From positions 3,038,001-3,102,000 of the forward strand of contig NZ_CP114599.1 in NCBI RefSeq assembly GCF_027286305.1: 64,000 nucleotides of DNA, written 5' to 3'. Every line of letters begins with the position of its first letter. The stretch's first letter is position 1. This DNA is from Phenylobacterium sp. NIBR 498073. GTDB taxonomy: Bacteria > Pseudomonadota > Alphaproteobacteria > Caulobacterales > Caulobacteraceae. A program made the position numbers and the translations under genes. Below, piece by piece: positions 18,361-27,023 of the stretch. The notes beneath the pieces were generated by a model, which ran no database searches, was not told the origin of the DNA, and saw only the letters and a program-made list of their open reading frames with translations.

Positions 18361-19514
18361 ATGTCTGGCGATGCAGCGGGGGCCGCCCCAACCGCTTCGG
18401 ATCAGGACATCAGCGACGCCTACATCTATTTGCTCGGCCGCTTGCTAATCACTCGCCAGCAACAGGTGGACTTCGACGACGAAGGGTTCGTCTGGAACCA
18501 GCTTCTGCATCGCAAGCCGGGCCAGGTGGACTGGCCCAATCCGAACCTAGACGTCGCCTATTCCGAAGCCTGGGTGGCGCTCGACGAAAGCAGCTTCCTG
18601 CTGGTGACGGCGCCCGAGATCACGGGGCGCTACTATGTCGTCGAGTTCCTCGACGGTTGGGGAGAGACGGTCGCCAACATCAATGAGCGGGTCTACCCCG
18701 ACCACCCGAACGGCCTCTTCGCCGTCTGCCTCGCGGGCTCGCAGGTCGCTATCCCCGCCGGCGCCCAGCGCGTGGACGTGCCGACTAAGGTGACGCGGGT
18801 GCTGCTGCGGGTCGAACTGGGCGCTAACTGGGACGACGCTATCGCGCTCCAGCACCAGTTCAAATTCGAGATCAATGGCGATCCCCCGCTCCCGGAGATC
18901 CCCCGGACGGTCATGTTCGACATGGCGGCCTTGCCTGGCGTCGAAGCCTTCGAGTCCGCCGAACTCGCGCTGCAGGAAAGGGATTCCAGTCCGCTGCAGG
19001 ATCTTCAGGCGAAGGTCCGCGCCATCGCCCAGGCCATCAAGGACCCTGGCGAACGCACACGGATCGACAAGGTCGTCCGCTCCAAGGCCCAGGCGGACTT
19101 CGCAGCGGCCGCCCCGGTGATCGGTCGCGGGTCGATCCGCAACGGCTGGGCACGGCCGGTGTGTTGCGGCCACTGGGGCGACGACTGGCTCACCCGCACC
19201 ACTGTCAACTACGGAGGCATATGGGCCAATGTGTTCGAGGAAGTGCTCTACTATCGCGGCGCGCTCGACAGCACCGGCGCGCCGCTGGAGCAGAGCGGCA
19301 GCTACACCCTCACCTTTCCGGCCGACGACCTGCCGGAGAAGAAGACGGGTCGCTGACCTTCTATTTCGCGCCGGAGAAGCCGGCCGACGCCCCCGAGGGC
19401 AACTGGCTGCCCACCGCCGGAAAGCCCTGGAGCCTAACCTTCCGCTTCTATGGTCCCCGTGGCGGCGTCGCGGACGGCTCGTACTATCCGCCGCCGTTGA
19501 TCCGGCGCGCTTGA
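18361..19514 (+). pseudogene. DUF1254/DUF1214 protein gene with internal deletion and frameshift
   Basis: The first ~330 codons, from ATG 18361 (AGGGAG six bases upstream), encode a DUF1254-like domain (DAYIYLLGRLLITRQQQ) and the start of DUF1214 (YRGALDSTGAPLEQSGSYTL). This frame stops at 19356. The next frame carries the expected C-terminus (DGSLTFYFAPEKPADAPEG to SYYPPPLIRRA) up to 19514. The segment usually between them, FWSLTMYD to the Ser/Ile-rich loop, is absent. A deletion of roughly 40 codons plus a frame change near 19340 explains this. The neighbouring gene is an intact relative. Confidence 0.75.
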
Positions 19515-19541
19515 TCTCCACGACACACCCCGGAGGACGAC

Positions 19542-21011
19542 ATGGCTGCCGCAGACGCATTCAATCCCGCACATCCCGACCTGCCGAACGGTGCCGGCGC
19601 GCCCGCCCGGCTGGCCGCCGAACACTATGCTGAGGCGTTGGCGCGGGTGGTCTACATCTGGGGCCATCCGCTGGTGAACACCTTCGGGCGCACCAGCACC
19701 TGGACCCTGATGGAGGGGCACGGGCCGGGCATGGCAATGGGGCTCTTCCCCGGCTCGCCCAAGAACCGCATGGGCTACATCGACGACTACATGCCGGCCG
19801 CCCAACGCAAGGTCGTGACCCCCAACAACGATACGATCTACGGCGCCTGCTTCGCCGATCTAGGCGAGGAGCCTGTGGTGGTCCAAACGCCGCCAGACGT
19901 GCCGAAGGGACACTACTGGACGATCCAGATCGTCGACGCCTTCACGACCGTGATCCACCAGCTCGGCTCGGCCTCGGAAACGCCAGGCGGCAAATACTTG
20001 CTGGTCGGGCCAGAGTGGCGCGGTGAAAAGCCCGAGGGCTTCGCGGGCGTCCTGCGCTCCCCGACCAACATCGCCGTCGCCATGGCCCGGAGCTTCACCG
20101 CGCACAGTCCGGAGTCCAAGGCCCAGGCGCGCGCCGTACTGAACCAGATGGGCGTCAGCCCGCTCAGCGAGGACAAGCCGGGACTCCGCCAGTTCGACTG
20201 CGAGGCCAGCGCCCGCAACAAGGTCTATCCGGAGGGCCTGAGCGCTGAGGCCCTGGCCGCCGACCCCGATCTCCTGCGGGCCCGGCCGGTGCATGGCGAA
20301 AGGTTCTGGGACGATCTCGAACGAGCGCTCGACGCCAACCCCGTCGTGGGGCCAGGCGATGCTCCCATGGCAGCGCAGGCGCGAGCCCTGCTGGAGCTGC
20401 GCAAGAGCGACACGGCGTGGCGTCTCCTGCTCGACCGGGCTGTGCTGGCCGCGGATGCGGAACTGTTCGAAGGCGCCCGCTACGAGCAGGTCGGCGTGCA
20501 GGTCGGCAATGGCTGGCAGCGCCAGGAGAATGGGGGGCGCTGGGGCGCTGACTGGCTCGGTCGCGCCCAGGCGGCGGCAATCTACATCTATGTCAACGAC
20601 TTCGAGGAGGCTGTCTACTTCATCCGTGGCACAGATGCGGACGGCGCGCTGCTCCAGGGCCGCTATCGCTACAGGATGCGCTTCGAGAAGGACCAGCTTC
20701 CCCCGGTCGACCGATCGCGGGGCGGCTTCTGGTCGCTGACTATGTACGACAAGGATTACTACATGGTCCCGGCACCCAACGGGCGGCACAATATCGGAAC
20801 GGTCAACCTCGACGCCGACGAACTGAAGTTCGCGGAGGACGGATCGCTGACCCTAGTGCTCTCCAGCCAAGAGCCGATCGACGAGATGGAGCGAGCCAAC
20901 TGGCTGCCCGCCCCCGCCGACCAATTCGCCTTGATCGTGCGGTCCTATGTGCCGACCGCGCCCATTCTGGATGGTGGATACAAGCTTCCCCAGGTCGAGC
21001 GTCTGCGTTGA
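19542..21011 (+). CDS. DUF1254/DUF1214 domain protein
   Basis: The 489-residue protein has an N-terminal DUF1254 domain (HYAEALARVVYIWGHPLVNT, VVTPNNDTIYGACFADL, ~residues 25-170). Its C-terminal DUF1214 domain (RYRMRFEKDQLPPVDRSRGG then FWSLTMYDKDYYMVPAPNGR, ~residues 365-485) is complete. No signal peptide is visible, unlike many periplasmic relatives. The biochemical role of the family is not established. It lies 27 bp after a damaged relative, pointing to a former tandem pair. A short intergenic gap with purine-rich GGAGGACGAC precedes the ATG. Confidence 0.85.
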   Translation: MAAADAFNPAHPDLPNGAGAPARLAAEHYAEALARVVYIWGHPLVNTFGRTSTWTLMEGHGPGMAMGLFPGSPKNRMGYIDDYMPAAQRKVVTPNNDTIYGACFADLGEEPVVVQTPPDVPKGHYWTIQIVDAFTTVIHQLGSASETPGGKYLLVGPEWRGEKPEGFAGVLRSPTNIAVAMARSFTAHSPESKAQARAVLNQMGVSPLSEDKPGLRQFDCEASARNKVYPEGLSAEALAADPDLLRARPVHGERFWDDLERALDANPVVGPGDAPMAAQARALLELRKSDTAWRLLLDRAVLAADAELFEGARYEQVGVQVGNGWQRQENGGRWGADWLGRAQAAAIYIYVNDFEEAVYFIRGTDADGALLQGRYRYRMRFEKDQLPPVDRSRGGFWSLTMYDKDYYMVPAPNGRHNIGTVNLDADELKFAEDGSLTLVLSSQEPIDEMERANWLPAPADQFALIVRSYVPTAPILDGGYKLPQVERLR

Positions 21012-21127
21012 AGTGCTCAGGCGAATGACTGCTCACCACCCTTTGCGGACACCTCTCACGTCCGCGCCTGGCAGCGCCGGCCAATCTCAGCCCAGGTCGC
21101 AAGTGAGCCAGAAGCGGTAGTCTCCCC

Positions 21128-21856
21128 CTATTTCAGCACGCCCAGAGCGTGAAGCGTGGCCATGTCCATATTCCCGCTGACGGTCAGGCCGCCTGCAGTC
21201 TGAAAGGCACGCAGTGCCTCGCGGGTCTTGGGCGAAAGCACGCCGTCCGCGGGGCCGGGATCGTAGCCCTTGATCATCAAGGCGATCTGCACGCGTTGGA
21301 CGAAGCGGCTGATGTCGTCCTGGCTTAAGCGCTCCACGCCGGCTGCGACGTCCTGTGGCGCTTGCCCAGCGCTTCCTGTGGCGAGGCCGCTGCTGGCGCC
21401 TGCAGCGCTCGGGGGCGGCGCGGGCGTCGAGGGCCTGGCCACGGGCGACGATCCAAAGAGGGTCGACGGCGAGGACGGTTGGTAGGATGGCGCAGGCCTC
21501 GGCGCCGGAGTCGCGACGGGCTTGGGTGCGGCCGGGGCCACCGGCAGCACGGGCGTGTAGCTCGGCGTATAGCTGGGCGTGCCCGAATAGTGTGAGCCAT
21601 GTCCGCCGCTCCCTGAAACGTGCGACCGGTGGCTGGAGTGGCTGCTGTGGCTCGAATGGCTCCGGTGTCCGGCCAGCTGCAGCAGGTGCTGCGTGTGCGC
21701 AGGATCGTTCCAAAACTCGAGCGGCTGAAGGCTGACGGGTTCGTCGCCCCCCTCCGTCCACAGCAATGTGTTCGGCGTCGCTGCTGCGCTGTGGTCCGAG
21801 ATAGCGAACGGACTTGCTGCGCCCAGGAGCAAGGCCAGACGCTCACGCCATGTCAT
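21128..21856 (-). CDS. hxsA: HxsA-like His-Xaa-Ser repeat protein (putative radical SAM substrate)
   Basis: The 242-residue protein has an N-terminal signal-like segment (~residues 1-26). Its repeat block has His at residues 63, 66, 69, 72, 75 and 78 in HRS/HSS triplets. A Pro/Ala-rich linker follows, then a C-terminal peptidoglycan-binding domain (~residues 178-242, ending NMDMATLHALGVLK). This architecture defines HxsA, the presumed target of the paired radical SAM enzymes HxsB and HxsC. The start ATG 21856 overlaps the hxsC stop by one base, with GAGGAG upstream. Modification of the His/Ser repeats is proposed for the family; the chemistry is not known to me. Confidence 0.88.
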   Translation of the reverse strand: MTWRERLALLLGAASPFAISDHSAAATPNTLLWTEGGDEPVSLQPLEFWNDPAHTQHLLQLAGHRSHSSHSSHSSHRSHVSGSGGHGSHYSGTPSYTPSYTPVLPVAPAAPKPVATPAPRPAPSYQPSSPSTLFGSSPVARPSTPAPPPSAAGASSGLATGSAGQAPQDVAAGVERLSQDDISRFVQRVQIALMIKGYDPGPADGVLSPKTREALRAFQTAGGLTVSGNMDMATLHALGVLK

Positions 21857-22986
21857 TAGGTGAACTCCTCAAGCTTAAGCGGTCGAACAGCGCGACTGCG
21901 CCAGCTGGGGCCCGCTGAGGCAAAGAAGCCTCCGCAGTGCCGCCGCACCACGCAGCCGTCGCAGGTCTCGGGATAGGCGTTTTTCCAAGCCGAGATCGAC
22001 TGTTGGGCGAAGGGCCAAAGGTCCCGCGGCAGTATGCAGAGCGGCAGGTTGTAGAGCGACAATGACATGCCGCGGTCGGCCAGATGGAAGGCCGCTGCGC
22101 GCAGCTGCTCAATGTAGTCGGCCGGATCGATCCAGAGACGATCGCGATTGGATTTGGCGAAGCCCATGGGCTCTAGGCCCATGAGCGCCACGTGGCGCAC
22201 GAACGGCAGGCGCCGGTAGATGAAGGCCGCCAGCTGCGGTAGCCGCGGAATGGTCATGGCGTGCAAGACCACGCGGATCTCGACGGCCGCGCCGAGCCGG
22301 CCAAGTTCGTAGAGGCCTTGCAGGGTCTCCAGGAACGCTCCCTCGGCGGCGACCACCTCGTCATGGATCTCGGCCACGTCGGCGTAGAGAGGGACCGCCC
22401 AGGTGACGTGATCTGGATGAGCGCTCACCCACCGCTCGGCCCAACCGCGATCCTTGAACGTCCGGCCATTAGTGAGGACGTGCATATGAGTGGAAGGCAG
22501 ATAGTTCCGGCAGGCCGTGAGGACGTCGGCAAGCCCCTGGCCCAATAAGGTCGGCTCGCCTCCGGTGATCCCAAGCTGTAGTTCGTCGGCATCGACGAGC
22601 GAAACCTGCCGCAGCAGTTCGCCCACGCGCCAGCTGTCGTCCTCGTCCCGCGGCGGCTGTGAGCACATCAGGCAGAGGCTGTTGCACCGCTCCGTGGCGA
22701 ACAGCGTGTTGGAGGTCGACCCACGGCGATAGAGAACCGAGACGAGGCTGGAGCCGGGGCGGAGGCGCACCACATCCCCAGGGCCCACGACCTCGGGATT
22801 GCGAAGGCTGCTGATCCTGATCGGGCCGCCGCCGCGGCGCACGAGCGCCTCGTCCTCAAGCAAGAGCACGTCCGTCTCGCCTAGGTGCGACCTCCTCGCC
22901 TCCTCCGGCGTCAGCACCTTGAGCAGTTCGACCCGCTCGACGCCTTCGACGGCGGCGTGTGTGTGCAGCGCCAGACCAAGGCTCAT
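21856..22986 (-). CDS. hxsC: HxsC-like radical SAM maturase of the His-Xaa-Ser system
   Basis: The 376-residue protein keeps the radical SAM cluster motif CX3CX2C (Cys 101, 105, 108 in RCNSLCLMCSQPP). The glycine-rich SAM-contact segment GITGGEPTLLG follows. C-terminal cysteines (CDGCVVRRHCGGFF) may hold an auxiliary cluster. An N-terminal ~95-residue region precedes the barrel, as usual for HxsC. It overlaps hxsA by 1 bp and the hxsB remnant by 4 bp, so the three are one minus-strand unit. It looks intact, although its partner HxsB is truncated. Confidence 0.88.
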   Translation of the reverse strand: MSLGLALHTHAAVEGVERVELLKVLTPEEARRSHLGETDVLLLEDEALVRRGGGPIRISSLRNPEVVGPGDVVRLRPGSSLVSVLYRRGSTSNTLFATERCNSLCLMCSQPPRDEDDSWRVGELLRQVSLVDADELQLGITGGEPTLLGQGLADVLTACRNYLPSTHMHVLTNGRTFKDRGWAERWVSAHPDHVTWAVPLYADVAEIHDEVVAAEGAFLETLQGLYELGRLGAAVEIRVVLHAMTIPRLPQLAAFIYRRLPFVRHVALMGLEPMGFAKSNRDRLWIDPADYIEQLRAAAFHLADRGMSLSLYNLPLCILPRDLWPFAQQSISAWKNAYPETCDGCVVRRHCGGFFASAGPSWRSRAVRPLKLEEFT

Positions 22987-24089
22987 CGCTCGACAAATCC
23001 CGACGTGCGAACCTCGCGGCGGTCTTTGCGAAACGCCCAGGCCGTGAAGGTCCGCAGAGTCTCCGGGTCGCCTTTGTCAATGTGCTCGAAGAGGATCCGG
23101 AAGAGCCCCGTCTGCCGTTCGCAGAAGTCGCTCGCAGCGCGGGCGCCGACCGGATCGCCGTGCACGACGGCGTGGTGCACAGGATCGGCGCCGCAGTACG
23201 GCAGGAAGGCGCAGCGGTTGCACGTCGGGATGGCTTCTGCGACAGCGCCGGCTGCAAGCCAGCTCATCGCCGGCGAGGCCAGTAGCTCATCAAGCGGCTG
23301 ATCGACCCGGCCGAGCGCGAAGCGCTTGTCACCAGTCTCGGCGGCCATACGCGCCTCATCGGACGGGTAGGCCAGGCCATCGTAGTTGTAGACCATGGCC
23401 CCAAGGCCTGCGCCGGCCGGCGAGCGGAGGTCGACATAGCCGGAGTGAAATGGGCTCCAGATGTGGCGCAGGAGGATGGCCGCATAGACCTCCTCGATCG
23501 CCTCGCCGGCCGCGCTCAGCTTGAGAATGTAGTCGAGCGCATGCGCATAAAACGCCAGGAATTCTGCAGTGCTGTAACCGTGCACACGCGCTGTCTTGCG
23601 CGCAAAACCATAGGGGCTGACGGGCCGCAGGAAGATCGAACGCAAGCCGAGCGCCCGATAGGTGTCGACCAGGCCGTGCGGATCTTTGAGCGCCGCGCGC
23701 GTGACCGTCGGCAGCGCCGCAACGGCGTGCTCACCCAAGGCCGCCCGCGCGCGCCCGATTCCCTCGACTGTTCGCGCCCAGGCGTCGCGCGAGGGATTGG
23801 GGCGTTGGCGATCGTGGAGCGGCGCGGCGCCATCGATCGAGGTCGATAGTTGGATCTCGTGTTCGGCACAGAACGCGAGCTCAGCTTCGCCGAGATGGTG
23901 CAGCGTCGAGACCATGGTGAAGCGCAGCGCCTTTGCACTACCGGCGTTGCGGGACTTCGCGCCGAGCACAATGTGGCGGACAAGGTCGAAGCGAAGGGCC
24001 GGCTCACCGCCTTGAAACTCGATCGTCAGGTCACGCCCGGGCGCCTCGAACACCCGATCGAGGGCGGCTTCGGCGTCCGCCAGGCTCAT
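22983..24089 (-). pseudogene. hxsB: HxsB-like radical SAM maturase, 5'-truncated (FeS-cluster motif missing)
   Basis: The remaining 368 codons start at FDMSLADAEAAL, the segment that in full HxsB proteins follows the CX3CX2C motif. They keep the SAM-binding EFQGGEPALRFDLVRHIV and the C-terminal cysteine cluster region (TCNRCAFLPYCGADP). Full-length relatives are ~460-480 residues, so roughly the first 90-100 residues, including the cluster cysteines, are gone. At the break the sequence becomes the N-terminal coding region of an ardC gene. Without the cluster the enzyme cannot cleave SAM. The rest of the frame is uninterrupted, suggesting a recent event. Confidence 0.82.
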
Positions 24090-24196
24090 ATCGAAGCGGC
24101 CCGAACGCCCAGTTCGAGGTCGGCGATGATCGACGCGGTGACGCGGCCGTAGACATCCTGGCGCGCGGGGTGTGCGGCAGAGTGGGGACGCGGCAT
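24086..24196 (-). pseudogene. ardC: N-terminal fragment of an ArdC-like antirestriction protein
   Basis: From ATG 24196, with AGGAGGCCGGCC upstream, the frame reads MPRPHSAAHPARQDVYGRVT and then ASIIADLELGVR. The DVY.RVT..I..DLE.GVR pattern is the start of the ArdC single-strand DNA-binding domain. After GVR, where PW is expected, the sequence diverges and stops 4 codons later, overlapping the ATG of the hxsB remnant. The junction lies near 24100. Only ~31 of ~300 residues remain. Its ribosome binding site now precedes the truncated hxs operon. Confidence 0.75.
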
Positions 24197-24267
24197 GGCC
24201 GGCCTCCTATGCAGTGATGTGGGAGAGTGACCGCCGCCCCGGCCCGACCGGAGCAGCGGTCGCGGGG

Positions 24268-24456
24268 TCAATCGGCGGTGCGGGCGCGCGACCAGATCAG
24301 CGCGTAGCCCTCATCTGCATCCACCAGGGAGGCATAGATCGGAGCCGAGAAGCTGGGGTCGTCGAGCTTGACCGAGAGGTAGTCGCGATTGTCCCGCGAG
24401 ACCTTCTTCCAGGCGGCGCCGAACTCGGTCTGGCCGGCGAAGATGCGGAAGTCAAC
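24268..24456 (-). pseudogene. C-terminal fragment of a DUF736 protein
   Basis: The minus-strand frame ending at TGA 24268 reads [20 protein letters not shown], then [13 protein letters not shown] and [12 protein letters not shown]. This is the C-terminal half of DUF736 proteins, small proteins typical of conjugative elements in alphaproteobacteria. Its own N-terminus is missing; upstream the DNA joins the parB remnant near 24456. It is too short to fold as the usual ~100-residue protein. Confidence 0.65.
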
Positions 24457-25475
24457 TCGACGAGCAGGCGGTCGGACAGGGCGATACCCGTTTCTTCCTC
24501 GTCGGCCGAGGCATCCTGAGTGGACTCATTTTGGTCCGCCTCCGACGCGCCGGCTTCGCCATCCTCCTCGTCCGGTGCAGGCGTCGCCATATCCTCGGCC
24601 CGGATGAAGCCACGCTCGACGCGCGCGGTCCCGTCGTGGCCGAGCAGCACGAAAACGCCGCCGCGCGCGAGGTCGCCGGGCGTGAAGGCGTATCCGTCTC
24701 CGAACGCCGCCAGTTCGGCGTCGATTTCGGCGAGACGCGCCTCGACGTGGGGGTCCATGGGCGCGTCGTCCGAGGCCTTCTCGATCAGGCCGTCATACTC
24801 GGCGGCCAGGGCGTCGATCTGCGCCTGAGTGGCCGCATCGCGCTCGACCCGCTGGGGATAGACCCGCGCCAGGCCATGGCCGCTCGGATAGTCGAGCTGC
24901 GCCTCGCCCCACTTCTATCCCTCACGGGCGACGACCTCGTCGGCGAGCGCTTGAAGCTGGTCCAGCGCAAGCTGGTCCAGGAGCGCAACGTCGTCCAGCC
25001 AGCCGCCGCGATCTTCGGTGAAGAGGTCGCGCGTCACCCTTCCGCCGGCCGCCTCGTAGGCCTCGACGCCGACAAGGACGGCGCGCCGGTCAAACTGGTC
25101 GGCCGGATGCATGGCGGAGCGGGTGACGTTTTCGTCGAGACTGATCTCCTGCGGGTCGCACTCGGTGTCGACCAAACAGGGGACCATGCGGCCCTTGGCG
25201 ATTTGCTTTCGCTGCGCCAGCAGCCGCAGCGCCAGCCTGCGTCACTCCCCGATCGTCACGAGCCAGAAGCCGGTCATTGCGCCGGACGCGTCGCGCTCAG
25301 GCTCGACCACCGGCTTTTGCAGGAGACGCTTGGCTGCGATGCTCGCGGCCAGGGCTTCGACGGCCTCTGGGCTGTGAGCCGTCTTGCGAGCATTGCGCGG
25401 CGACTTCTTGAGTTTGTTGAGGGGGATTTCGATCTCGGCGCCCGAGACGACCTCGACTTGAGACACTTGGGTCAT
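24457..25475 (-). pseudogene. parB: Plasmid/ICE-type ParB partition protein gene with two nonsense codons
   Basis: From ATG 25475, with AAAGGAGG upstream, one reading frame runs through the ParB core: VEVVSGAEIEIPLNKLKKSP, NARKTAHSPEAVEALAASIA and SLDENVTRSAMHPADQFDRR. Then come PSGHGLARVYPQRVERDA and YAFTPGDLARGGVFVLLGHD. The frame is interrupted by TGA at 25242-25244 in the GEGRRLA motif and by TAG at 24915-24917 in an expected EGWKWG motif. Both look like single-base changes. At ~24456 it breaks into a DUF736 fragment, so the C-terminal third is lost. Confidence 0.75.
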
Positions 25476-25840
25476 GACGACCTCCTTTGGGGTCAGGGTT
25501 GCAGGCGCACAGGCGCGCCTGCGGCCCTGCCCGTCGGCGAGACCGGGTGTGCAAGCGGAGGCGCGCTTTCGCGGGGAACCGGCTGCAGGCCCGTTCAACG
25601 CGCCGGCCAAATGCCTTCGGCCGGGCCGAAGCTGGGCGGAAAGCGCGCCCGAGCGCGCTGAGGGCGGAGCCCTAAGCTCGGCCGCGTAGCGGCCCAACCA
25701 AAGTGAAGGCTGCAAGGAGCCGCGTCTTGCGCGGCGGGACGCGCCGTCGATCGGCCGGCGACGCCGCAGGCGCGCGGTGCGGCGCCCCCGTAGGAGCAGC
25801 GAAGCTGCGGGACCGAGGGCGATCGCCGGCCGGTCTCAAT
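25476..25840. other. 365-bp GC-rich gap between parB remnant and a small membrane protein gene
   Basis: No open frame here has family or coding features. The DNA is rich in GCGC runs and short imperfect repeats. Nothing functional is recognised beyond the parB ribosome-binding site at its left edge. Confidence 0.5.
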
Positions 25841-26023
25841 CTATCCGGCCGCGGCCGGAAGGCTCAGCCAGACCTGCAGAAGCCCGAGACAGGCGAGCAC
25901 GACCAGGATGATGCCGATGACAAAAACGCCAGCGCCGGTGGCGTTGGCCTTGAACCAGCCGCCCACCTCGACGGTAAGCGAGTCCCTGGCGGCGGATGGC
26001 GGGGGTTTGGAACGCGAGACCAT
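25841..26023 (-). CDS. Small single-pass membrane protein
   Basis: The 60-residue frame has a polar N-terminus (MVSRSKPPPSAARDSL) and one strong hydrophobic helix (GAGVFVIGIILVVLACLGLL, ~residues 30-49). It is divergent from the S24 repressor gene, with 62 bp and two operator-like repeats between them. It could be a repressor-controlled gene. There is no recognised family. Confidence 0.5.
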   Translation of the reverse strand: MVSRSKPPPSAARDSLTVEVGGWFKANATGAGVFVIGIILVVLACLGLLQVWLSLPAAAG

Positions 26024-26030
26024 GCGTTCA

Positions 26031-26047
26031 CTGTATGTTCTACACAG
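26031..26047. promoter_or_regulatory. Operator-like inverted repeat 1 in the S24 repressor divergent region
   Basis: CTGTATGTTCTACACAG is an imperfect palindrome with CTGT/ACAG ends. It lies between the small membrane gene and the repressor gene. It could bind the repressor encoded at 26086; binding is inferred. Confidence 0.45.
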
Positions 26048-26067
26048 CCCTTTCGCAACCGATTTGC

Positions 26068-26080
26068 GTATGATACATAC
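26068..26080. promoter_or_regulatory. Operator-like inverted repeat 2 overlapping a -10 element
   Basis: GTATGATACATAC has perfect 5-bp arms (GTATG/CATAC). It overlaps TATGAT, a good -10 hexamer placed so that transcription would start ~5 bases before the repressor ATG. That implies a leaderless mRNA and autorepression. Confidence 0.5.
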
Positions 26081-26085
26081 ACATC

Positions 26086-26754
26086 ATGTCGATCCCCGAA
26101 CGCGCCGAGCGATTGAAGGCGGCCCGCCGTCGGGCGGGCTTCAAGACCGCCGCTGCGGCCGCCGCGCACTTCAACTGGAACCGCAACACCTACTCGTCCA
26201 ACGAGAACGGCAATGCGCCCTACTCGTACAAGATGGCGAAGGAATACGGCGCCGCCTTCGACGTCTCACCCCAATGGCTATATGACGGCTTGGGCGCGTC
26301 AGATCCGGACGTGCCCACCCCGCCTCCGCCCGCGCGTCTCTCACTGGTTCCTGTCATCGGGCGCGTGGGCGCCGACACCGAGGGGCGCGTGCTGTTCGCC
26401 AGCGGCCAGGAGGCCGGCGACCTCGTGCCGCTGCCGCCGGGCGGGACGGACAAGGCCGTCGCCCTGAGGATCGTCGGACACTCGATGCGCGGCGTCGCCG
26501 ATGAGGGCGGCCTGATCTACTTCGAGGATCAACGCACGCCGCCGACGCCGGACATGTTCGGGCACGTCGTCGTCGTTGAGACCTTGGAGGGAGAGGTCCT
26601 GGTCAAGCGCCTGCTGCGTGGGTCGCGCAGCGGACGCTACGACCTTGAGAGCGTCGTCGGACCTGTGCGCGAGGACGCCCGCATCCGTTGGGCGGCCCAC
26701 ATCACCGCGATCATTCCGCCGCATCAGGCGCGCCGCATCCTGCGAAGCGCCTAG
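26086..26754 (+). CDS. HTH/S24 peptidase-type repressor (CI/LexA-like)
   Basis: The 222-residue protein has an N-terminal helix-turn-helix (FKTAAAAAAHFNWNRNTYSS, ~residues 19-38). The C-terminal S24 domain carries the catalytic Ser133 in IVGHSMRGVADEG and Lys174 in VLVKRLLRG. Proteins of this type repress mobile-element genes and may self-cleave during the SOS response. No ribosome-binding site precedes ATG 26086, consistent with leaderless translation. It probably controls itself and the divergent small membrane gene. Confidence 0.88.
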   Translation: MSIPERAERLKAARRRAGFKTAAAAAAHFNWNRNTYSSNENGNAPYSYKMAKEYGAAFDVSPQWLYDGLGASDPDVPTPPPPARLSLVPVIGRVGADTEGRVLFASGQEAGDLVPLPPGGTDKAVALRIVGHSMRGVADEGGLIYFEDQRTPPTPDMFGHVVVVETLEGEVLVKRLLRGSRSGRYDLESVVGPVREDARIRWAAHITAIIPPHQARRILRSA

Positions 26755-26756
26755 CC

Positions 26757-26972
26757 GTGGCGGGCGCCCTCTCACGGCGCGCCGCGCAGTATCTGCGCGT
26801 CTCCAGCGACCAGCAACGCTATTCGCTGGCCGGCCAGTCCGCCCAGGTCGCCGCCTATGCAGAACGGCACGGCTTCCAAGTTGTGCGCACCTATCAGGAC
26901 GCCGGCGTCAGCGGTGTGACGACGGCCGGCCGCAAAGGACTGCGCGCGCTCCTTGCCGACGTCGTGGGCGGT
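26757..26972 (+). pseudogene. N-terminal fragment of a serine recombinase
   Basis: Starting at GTG 26757, two bases after the repressor stop, the frame reads RRAAQYLRVSSDQQRYSL, with the catalytic Ser in RVSSDQQ, then AGQSAQVAAYAERHGF and YQDAGVSGVTTAGRKGL. This is the start of the resolvase/invertase catalytic domain. Near residue 70, after LLADVVGGH, the sequence stops matching the family. Large parts of the catalytic domain and the DNA-binding part are gone, so it is inactive. Confidence 0.75.
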
Positions 26973-27023
26973 CATCCTCGGTCGGAGATAGCGCGGCGAT
27001 TCTCATCTTCGCGGAAGGCGCAG

